This document shows positions 1-4,563 of a stretch of DNA of 19,001 nt, in pieces; the first letter of the stretch is position 1, and each line of letters opens with the position of its first letter. The notes under the pieces were generated by a model, which was not told the DNA's origin, searched no databases, and worked only from the letters and a program-made list of their open reading frames with translations. Made by a program: the position numbers and the translations under genes. Where the stretch lies: contig JAQCNN010000104.1 in NCBI GenBank assembly GCA_028275005.1, positions 1 to 19,001 of the forward strand, written 5' to 3'. Origin of the DNA: Salinirussus sp. Its GTDB lineage: Archaea > Halobacteriota > Halobacteria > Halobacteriales > Haloarculaceae.

Positions 1-385
1 CGAAATCGCCGAAGTACAGCGAGTCCGCCAGCGCAATCGGGTACGCGCCCATCGAGAGGGTATCACGGACGATCCCGCCGACGCCGGTCGCCGCGCCGTC
101 GAACGGGTCGACGTAGGAGGGGTGGTTGTGACTCTCGATCCCTAGCGTAATGTAGGTGTCCCCGTCCTCGTCGCCCCCTGTTGGGAGGGCAACGACGGCG
201 GCGTCGTCACCGGGGCCGACGACGACCTGCTCGCCCTCGCTGTCGAACGCATCGAGCAGCGGCCGCGAGGAGCGGTACGCACAGTGCTCGCTCCAGAGAT
301 TCTCGAAGAGTGCTGCCTCGGCTGCCGTGGGCTCGCGGCCGAGTTCCTCAACGACGAACTCCCGGTCCGCGTCGGCAAGCGCCAT
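1..385 (-). CDS. purL: Phosphoribosylformylglycinamidine synthase subunit PurL (5' part; gene runs off the window start)
   Basis: The minus strand from the ATG at 385 reads 128 residues with no stop to the window edge. PurL makes formylglycinamidine ribonucleotide from FGAR, glutamine and ATP in cytoplasmic purine synthesis. Visible family signatures are the N-terminal segment LFENLWSEHCAYRSSRPLL (about residues 26-44), then VVGPGDDAAVV, and the ATP/metal-binding stretch ending in HNHPSYVDPFDGAATGVGG, followed by IVRDTLSMGAYPIAL. Full archaeal PurL proteins are about 700 residues, so roughly the first fifth is here. A small ORF (467-769) lies 81 nt upstream on the same strand and may be co-transcribed. 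A weak TATA-like GCTTTGAACC (406-415, minus) sits about 26 nt before the start, so a leaderless transcript is possible. Identity is secure; the operon and promoter are inferred. Confidence 0.95.
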   Translation of the reverse strand, partial: MALADADREFVVEELGREPTAAEAALFENLWSEHCAYRSSRPLLDAFDSEGEQVVVGPGDDAAVVALPTGGDEDGDTYITLGIESHNHPSYVDPFDGAATGVGGIVRDTLSMGAYPIALADSLYFGDF

Positions 386-466
386 ATCCCCGGTTGCTCC
401 AGCCGGTTCAAAGCGCTTTCCATGCACGTCCGGTGACGTGTGCGGAGCCCTCGGCGACGGCGTGTC

Positions 467-769
467 TCAGTCGACGACGTAGGACTGGAGGTCGCCGCGG
501 GCCCGCACGTCGACGAAGCGGTAGCGGTCGCCGCCGCTCAGGTCGCCGGCGAAGGCAGGGTCCTCGGCCTCGACGTCGTGCACCTCGTTGTATCCCCGGA
601 GCCCGTGCCCGCGGAGCCGCTCCTCGACCGCTGCGGGCAGGTCGCGAGCGCTGTCGACCTCGACCACGAACAGCCGGTCGGTGAAGCTCTTGGCCGTCCG
701 GGCGTCGGCCACATCCTCGCGCTCGGTCGGGTCGTCGGCCAGCTGCCGTAGCTGTGCGCCCCGGCCCAT
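467..769 (-). CDS. Small conserved-looking haloarchaeal protein of unknown function (100 aa)
   Basis: The reading frame is longer upstream (to 1051), but sequence beyond the ATG at 769 is arginine/proline-rich and not protein-like, so I start at 769 (MGRGAQLRQLADDPTERED). The 100-residue product is acidic, soluble and about 20% Asp+Glu, as expected for a haloarchaeal cytoplasmic protein. There is no signal peptide, membrane segment or cysteine pair. The middle (TAKSFTDRLFVVEVDSARDL) looks like a beta strand followed by a helix, and the C-terminus ends in a strand-like LQSYVVD. I do not recognise the family. It lies 81 nt upstream of purL on the same strand, so a transcriptional link to purine synthesis is possible but unproven. 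Confidence 0.7.
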   Translation of the reverse strand: MGRGAQLRQLADDPTEREDVADARTAKSFTDRLFVVEVDSARDLPAAVEERLRGHGLRGYNEVHDVEAEDPAFAGDLSGGDRYRFVDVRARGDLQSYVVD

Positions 770-1831
770 TATTACTACCGATAGCGGGAAGTTGTCGAAC
801 CGGCGGTGGGACTGGGCTCCTACGGCATCTCTCGGGGACCAGTCAGGAAGAGGGCGCTGCAGAATGAGACTGCGCACCCAGTACCATTTCTGAACACCTG
901 TAAAAGTCGGAAGCGCGGACGCTCCGGGCACGTCTCGGATGAGAGCACTGAGCGTCCGGCGACCTCTTCCACGGTGTCGTGCGCTCGGAGTTCGTGGGTC
1001 ACGGATGGAGCCGGGTGGCGGGAGCCTGCTCTTGAGTTCGCTCATCCACACTCCGTGCCACGGCGCGAGTCGCGTGGAGCACCGATAACATTGAACGTGC
1101 GGCCGTCATCGAGGATCCACACTCGGCCTGAGAGCCCGCAAGGATACGGAATTCGGAGTGTGGATGGCCGAGTGTGGTTTGCAGTGTCGGGAAACGCGAA
1201 CGAGGCCGATCCTGCTGGTTCCGGGCCACTGAGGGCGTGAATCGCCAGGATAGCGCGCCGAGTCTGTGACCGTCATGTCGTGGCCGCCTCCCAACATCTG
1301 TGAATCGCCAGACGGCAACCGTGTGTGGATCGCGGATCGATGTCTTCCACGGGGAGGTCCTCCCCACGGGATTGAGGGGCGGATATGGATAATTCGCCCG
1401 ACAGCGGGAGAAGCGGGCGCCGACAGTGGTCGTCGGATGCCGGCGGTCGTGGCATCCACACTCCGTCTTCCACACTCGGATTCGGCCTTTCTTGCGGGGA
1501 ATTTCGACGGCCGTGGATCGACTGTGACGACCGCTTCGGACCGAAGCGGGGAGTTCGCTTTCGCTACGTCGATAGCTCCGAGTGTGGATCTTGGCTGCGA
1601 ATCGTCGCCCGAACAGGGGGACAGCTCCGGGCGTGCGGTCTGCAACGTCCACAGTCCGAATCCCTCAGCGGGGAATCCTGAGCAGGGGGGAAATCAGTCG
1701 CTCACTTCTGCAGCGGCAGAATTGTCGGTAGTTTCCCCTGCCTGGCGTGATTCCCCGTACGAGTATCTTCATATTTTCATGACTTTCTCTCCTAACACTT
1801 TTCACAGCACTCACCGTAGCCAGACACAGAG
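770..1831. other. 1.06-kb intergenic region without a credible gene
   Basis: Several open frames exist here, but their translations are rich in Arg, Pro, His and Ser, lack the acidic bias of the neighbouring proteins and match no family I know. The region instead contains repeat block A (1043-1656), described separately. The last 80 nt (about 1750-1830) are AT-richer and probably hold the promoter of the winged-helix gene at 1832. Confidence 0.7.
1043..1656. repeat. Repeat block A: dispersed, inverted copies of a GAGTGTGGAT-centred unit
   Basis: Six exact GAGTGTGGA motifs occur in about 550 nt: minus strand at 1045-1053, 1116-1124, 1455-1463 and 1469-1477; plus strand at 1156-1164 and 1580-1588. 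Variants lie at 1170-1178 (GAGTGTGGT), 1320-1330 (CGTGTGTGGAT) and 1648-1656 (minus, GACTGTGGA). The copies at 1131-1165 (plus) and 1469-1498 (minus) share a gap-free longer unit: CCCGCAAG, 12 variable nt ending ATTC or AATC, then the GAGTGTGGA core. One pair forms a perfect 12-bp inverted repeat, CCACACTCGGCC (1117-1128) with GGCCGAGTGTGG (1166-1177). Block B at about 2500-3055 carries a variant form of the same unit. The function is unknown; protein-binding sites, recombination sites or decayed mobile DNA are all possible. Confidence 0.75.
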
Positions 1832-2218
1832 ATGTCGATCGACCGGGATACCTTCGAGAACACGAGTGAGGAAGAACTTGCGGACCTCTCGGTCCCTGAC
1901 CAGGTGCTCGGCTTTCTCGTTGCCAACGAGGACCGTGCCTATAAGGCGAGAGAAATCGCTTCGCAAATTGATGCCGACGAAGGCGCAGTCAGTACCGCAC
2001 TCTCGCGGCTGAAGGAGCGGGGGCTGGTCGAACACAAGGCGACATACTGGGCGGTGACCGACGACGAAGACCGACTCAGCGGGTACAGCGGCTACGAGCG
2101 GGCGACGACACTATTCAACGAGCAACTGGGAGAGGAAGACAGGGAATCGTGGCGCGAGCACGCGCCCGACGACCCGCATCCGAGCGTAGAGGCGGAACAG
2201 TCAGCGACCCACGACTGA
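1832..2218 (+). CDS. Winged helix-turn-helix protein, antitoxin-like (toxin partner absent)
   Basis: This 128-residue acidic protein carries a winged-helix DNA-binding domain. Residues about 24-70 read VPDQVLGFLVANEDRAYKA, an HTH helix (REIASQIDADEGAVSTAL), a recognition helix (SRLKERGLV) and a wing (HKATYWAV). From memory, close haloarchaeal relatives are annotated as MarR-like/HTH proteins and often sit directly upstream of a PemK/MazF-type toxin gene. No toxin follows here. Instead, an IS200/IS605-like terminal hairpin begins within the last codons, and the TGA stop (2216-2218) lies in the hairpin loop. The final residues (about SATHD) are therefore probably supplied by the inserted element. 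The start is the ATG at 1832; a TATA-like CACTTTTC (1796-1803) precedes it by about 32 nt. The gene is flanked by repeat blocks A and B, which could be its targets, but that is a guess. Confidence 0.8.
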   Translation: MSIDRDTFENTSEEELADLSVPDQVLGFLVANEDRAYKAREIASQIDADEGAVSTALSRLKERGLVEHKATYWAVTDDEDRLSGYSGYERATTLFNEQLGEEDRESWREHAPDDPHPSVEAEQSATHD

Positions 2219-2479
2219 AGTCGTGGGCTTGTCGGTGGACTCCCAAGTTTCGCGCTCCACAGTCGAAAGCCCCACGCCCCTCGCTTTCTAACGAGGGGCT
2301 TTCTCAGGCAGCTTCCAGACCGGGAGGCGGAGGGACTCGTTCAGCGTCCCCGACTTCGGGGCAGGCTGACAGACTGCCCGTCTCACCGACCACGTCTGGG
2401 CCTGTGAGACGTGTCTAATACTCAAAACCGAAGTCAAATCAAACTTACGCGCTTCCTCCCACCCCTGAAGCGGTGGGCT
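2205..2479. mobile_element. IS200/IS605-like element without transposase (MITE-type remnant), about 275 bp
   Basis: Two terminal hairpins of the haloarchaeal IS200/IS605/IS1341 type bracket about 230 nt without a transposase gene. The left one is CCCACGAC-TGAA-GTCGTGGG (2208-2227) followed by CTT. The right one is CCCACC (2458-2463) pairing with GGTGGG (2472-2477) around a CTGAAG loop, also followed by CTTCC. Inside, near the left end, is a nested hairpin: GAAAGCCCC (2265-2273) with GGGGCTTTC (2295-2303), or alternatively CCCCTCG (2277-2283) with CGAGGGG (2292-2298). The ends were recognised by their similarity to known IS605-type ends; exact boundaries and orientation cannot be fixed without other copies. 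A decayed full-length element is equally possible. Confidence 0.6.
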
Positions 2480-2499
2480 TCCGCGGTGTACCGCTGTGA

Positions 2500-3055
2500 T
2501 CAAAACTCCGTATTACTGGGCGAGCGCCCCGAAGCAGCTCGCAGGTGGAAGCTACAGTCCTCAATCGCGGTCCAAACACGGCCGTAGAGCCCGCAAGTAC
2601 AGGGAGTTCGGAGTTTTGATCCCGGTTTTGGACCCGGTTCATCGACGATAATCAGCTCTTGATAAAAATCCTATTTCTCCCGAAAAAGCTCCGGAGGCCG
2701 ATTCAGACGTAGATTTCAGGTCATCGTAATTATGATCGTCACTACCCAGCGGAGGGTGGATATCGGCAAACCGCAAGACAGTAACCGTGTTTGGACCCGA
2801 ATCTCCCGGGAACTAACCCGCACACTCGATAAACATCACATAGAATCTATGTGAATTGGGGTCGGAATCGCCAGACGGCATCCGGCCCGTCAGAGCGTCC
2901 TCGGTCGGAGGGGGTTTCCAAGACTGCGGATCAAAACTCCGAATCCCCATTACCTGCGGGCTCTGAGCGGAGTTTGGACGCCAGTTTGAGTGGGTCTTCA
3001 GCGGTTAACAACCTGGCAGTCGCCCCTTAGGCTGTTACACGGAATTTGGAGCGAA
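2500..3055. repeat. Repeat block B: GAGTTTTGAT-centred copies of the block A unit
   Basis: GAGTTTTGA occurs on the minus strand at 2500-2508 and 2931-2939 and on the plus strand at 2611-2619. GAGTTTGGA occurs at 2970-2978, CGTGTTTGGA near 2787-2796, and a weak GAATTTGGA near 3042-3050. The copies at 2586-2620 (plus) and 2930-2964 (minus) align without gaps over 35 nt with each other (about 30 identities) and with the block A copy at 1131-1165 (about 29 identities for the 2586 copy). All three begin AGAGCCCGCA. A second shared segment is GAATCGCCAGACGGCA, identical over 16 nt at 1302-1317 and 2865-2880. The blocks therefore belong to one repeat family with a block-specific core spelling. The function is unknown. 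Confidence 0.7.
2837..2853. repeat. 17-nt perfect palindrome in AT-rich DNA (possible operator)
   Basis: CACATAGA, a single central A, then TCTATGTG form a perfect 8+8 inverted repeat inside repeat block B, away from any gene. Its AT content differs from the GC-rich surroundings. The size suits a dimeric regulator site, but there is no adjacent promoter or gene to support this. Confidence 0.4.
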
Positions 3056-3069
3056 CGACCTTGGTCAAC

Positions 3070-3121
3070 TACCCCACCCACTTCGCTCAGTCTGACGACG
3101 TCGCTCGTTGAGGGTGGGGCT
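3070..3121. repeat. IS200/IS605-type terminal hairpin (isolated remnant)
   Basis: GGTCAACTA is followed by CCCCACCC (3072-3079), a 32-nt loop, GGGTGGGG (3112-3119) and CTTGT. This layout resembles the ends of haloarchaeal IS1341-type elements. No TnpA or TnpB frame with a recognisable RuvC motif or zinc finger remains nearby; the minus-strand frame at 3087-3323 shows none of these. I call it a probable element end left by deletion or decay. Confidence 0.4.
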
Positions 3122-3239
3122 TGTCCGTGTCCTCAACCTCGAACCCGTCCGGGTAAGCGTTGAAGCCGATAACAGGACTCACGACGCTCGTCCCGCGTCG
3201 TCCAGGTCCCGGCGTTTTCGCTCCACAGGTTCGTCGCAG

Positions 3240-3261
3240 GATGCTCGCTCGGGGATTTGGA
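3240..3261 (-). repeat. Near-copy of the 3' end of the adjacent tRNA-Glu (possible attachment-site scar)
   Basis: Plus-strand GATGCTCGCTCGGGGATTTG and the next two bases match the tRNA's T-arm and acceptor region at 3338-3359 with two mismatches over 22 nt. The copy lacks the rest of a tRNA. Integrating elements commonly target tRNA 3' ends and leave such duplications. The spacing is only about 100 nt, so this may be a scar or a chance match to the common haloarchaeal GCTCGCT string. Confidence 0.4.
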
Positions 3262-3339
3262 TTCGTCGAGACGTGCTCGCGTCGCTGCGCGGGTCTCGTC
3301 TGCTCAAATCCCGCTCCCTGCACTTCTCACAGGCTGCGA

Positions 3340-3444
3340 TGCTCGCTCAGGGATTTGAACCCCGGTCATCGGCTGTCTTCCAATCCGGTGTCGACCGAAA
3401 TTGTCGAAAGGCCGATATGATTGGCCGGACTACACCAAGCGAGC
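3340..3444 (-). tRNA. tRNA-Glu (UUC) with a 30-nt intron at position 37/38
   Basis: Read on the minus strand from 3444, exon 1 is 40 nt (3405-3444), the intron 30 nt (3375-3404) and exon 2 35 nt (3340-3374), giving a 75-nt tRNA without encoded CCA. The acceptor stem GCTCGCT/AGCGAGC pairs perfectly over 7 bp with discriminator A. The D-arm segment GTGTAGTCCGGCCAATCAT is typical of haloarchaeal tRNA-Glu. The anticodon stem is TCGGC/GCCGA and the loop CTTTCGA gives anticodon TTC (3406-3408). The T arm is CGGGG-TTCAAAT-CCCTG. The splice junction forms a full archaeal bulge-helix-bulge: helix CTTT/GAAG (one U-G pair), 3-nt bulges CGA and ACA cut after their second bases, then an intron stem CAAT/ATTG and CGGT/ACCG with a CGAC loop. 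The splicing endonuclease should therefore excise it. The gene lies just downstream of the HNH pseudogene on the same strand. Confidence 0.95.
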
Positions 3445-3475
3445 TTGCCCGCAATTTATTCAAGATTATGTAAGC

Positions 3476-3483
3476 AAATAAAT
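3476..3483 (-). promoter_or_regulatory. Putative TATA box for tRNA-Glu
   Basis: Minus-strand ATTTATTT lies in an AT-rich stretch (3451-3483), 32-39 nt upstream of the mature tRNA 5' end. This fits a transcript starting a few bases before the tRNA. Inferred from position and composition. Confidence 0.45.
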
Positions 3484-3493
3484 CCCACCACTT

Positions 3494-4168
3494 CTACTCA
3501 AGCCCTGGGCTGCTATCAAGCTCGACATCCCCATGCGCTACAGACATGTGCATAGACGACAGAGTAGGACGAGATCGTCGTGGGTATGTGCGTCGCATAG
3601 GTCGGAGTCCGGGTCATCGCGAAACTGCCGGACTGGAGTGATATGATTGACATCCAGCAATTCGTTGGTCCTGTCCTCCCTACAGAGCTGACACACCTCA
3701 CCGCGCTCCCGTACCTTCCTGCGGGCCGCTATCCAGCCTGGCCCGTATCGAGGAACTTTACCACCGCGCCAGTTTGGGCTGTTGTCCCCCCTCCGAGCCT
3801 CACTCATCCGTTTCCGAGTCTCGTCTGACTTCGAAACCCCCGACAAGGACTCGGATATTTTTTTCCCGTGTCTCAGTCGGGAGTTCGGACCCGGAATGCG
3901 CGTCCGACATGCGCTCGCGGACCGCCTCGTCGAATTCCCGACCGGTTAGAGCATCCGAGATAGCTTCCCTGACCGACGGCTCGCGCTCCTCGTCGTAGAG
4001 TGGGTGAGTCTCGCCGGCCATCTCACGCCGCTCGATGCCGAACTTCTTCATCCAGTTTCGGGTCGCTCTGGCGGACACACCACACTTCTTTGCGATCTCC
4101 CGCTGCGTGAGACCGTTCTCCCAGTACTGCTCGCGGAGCCACTCCTCGTCCCGGTACGGCTTCGACAC
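3494..4168 (-). pseudogene. HTH-NUMOD3-HNH endonuclease gene, broken by two frameshifts
   Basis: The first frame (4168 down to about 3800, GTG start) begins with an HTH segment, LTQREIAKKCGVSARATRNW, then NUMOD3-like repeats (SDALTG, MSDAHSG). The second frame continues with KKISESLSGVSKSDETRKRM, another NUMOD3 repeat, then GDNSPNWRGG and an HNH nuclease core with CQLC, DVNHITPVR and LVLLCRLC. The frames join at a run of seven A residues (minus strand, 3858-3864): one more A would give an unbroken REKKISESL. Near 3549-3550 a second one-base gain would change the premature CTCL-stop into CHMSVAHG and on to a TAG at 3494-3496, restoring the His that normally follows the last Cys of such HNH domains. 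Homing or intron-type endonucleases share this layout. Two independent lesions argue for a dead gene; slippage on A7 alone would not give a full protein. Confidence 0.85.
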
Positions 4169-4190
4169 AACGGGGATGGCCCCGTCTCAG

Positions 4191-4198
4191 TATAAAAA
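4191..4198 (-). promoter_or_regulatory. TATA box of the HNH endonuclease gene
   Basis: Minus-strand TTTTTATA is centred about 26 nt before the GTG at 4168, the spacing expected for a leaderless haloarchaeal transcript. It supports 4168 as the original start. Confidence 0.6.
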
Positions 4199-4250
4199 TG
4201 TAGTCGGAGTACTCACGGTAGTGTTTACTTTAGCAGCATCAGGTTTCAGT

Positions 4251-4516
4251 CCAGCAAGAAAGCCCCCGCTCGCTCGGCTGTTGCGACTCGCTGCGCTCCT
4301 CGTCGTTCCCTCTGGTCACTCCTGCGGTGCTTGCGTCGTCTCAGACGCCGAGCGAGCGGCCCCTTTCAATCCCGCCCGGCCTGGAAGTCACGGCGGGCGG
4401 GACTGAAAGGGGCGACCTGTTCGACGATGGCGGGCGACGCAAGGACCGCAACGAACGGAGTGAGTGAGGACCGCAGCGAGCCCCCCGAGTCGAACAGGTC
4501 GGGGCTTTCTTGCTGG
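4251..4516. repeat. 266-bp near-palindromic intergenic element
   Basis: The outer arms are a perfect 16-bp inverted repeat: CCAGCAAGAAAGCCCC (4251-4266) and GGGGCTTTCTTGCTGG (4501-4516). The centre is a 20-bp inverted repeat with one G-U-compatible mismatch: GCCCCTTTCAATCCCGCCCG (4360-4379) with 4395-4414, around a 15-nt loop. Between them, CTCGCTGCG and GCGGTGCTTGCGTCG-type stretches also pair imperfectly. Weaker inverted similarity (GTGTTTA/TAAACAC) continues outside, to about 4208-4235 and 4543-4568. No gene fits inside; the open frames are shadows. It separates the 5' end of the HNH pseudogene from the 3' end of the dehydrogenase gene at 4564. Transcribed, it would form a long hairpin and might terminate transcription; it could also be a palindromic mobile repeat. 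Confidence 0.75.
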
Positions 4517-4563
4517 TCTTAGGACCCTCACCCTCTGAACCTCTTAACTAAACACGACCGTAC

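Larger units (their letters stand above)
2219..3339. other. 1.1-kb intergenic region without a credible gene
   Basis: No open frame here looks like a haloarchaeal protein. The stretch contains the IS605-like remnant, repeat block B, a 17-nt perfect palindrome, an AT-richer patch (about 2640-2750), a second IS605-type hairpin and a fragment resembling the 3' end of the adjacent tRNA. Each is listed separately. Confidence 0.7.

Noticed and set aside
999..1652. Overlapping minus-strand frames of 179-217 aa
   Set aside because: Basic, low-complexity translations of repeat block A; no acidic bias, motif or plausible start signal.
1043..1656. CRISPR array
   Set aside because: Copies are in both orientations, irregularly spaced and divergent; no constant repeat-spacer periodicity and no cas genes.
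1043..3055. Replication origin
   Set aside because: I see no haloarchaeal origin-box pair (TTTCCAC-N-GGAAAC type), no Orc1/Cdc6 gene and only a short AT-rich patch.
3087..3323. Remnant TnpB coding sequence on the minus strand
   Set aside because: No RuvC motif or CxxC zinc finger can be read in any frame; only the terminal hairpin supports an IS605 origin.
3108..3473. Plus-strand frames containing RDLNPG and GFEPRS
   Set aside because: These peptides are antisense translations of the tRNA T-arm (GGATTTGAACCCC) and tRNA-adjacent sequence, not proteins.
3858..3864. Programmed frameshift producing a working HNH endonuclease
   Set aside because: The slippery A7 run is real, but a second, unrelated frameshift near 3549 would still remove the terminal His and tail.
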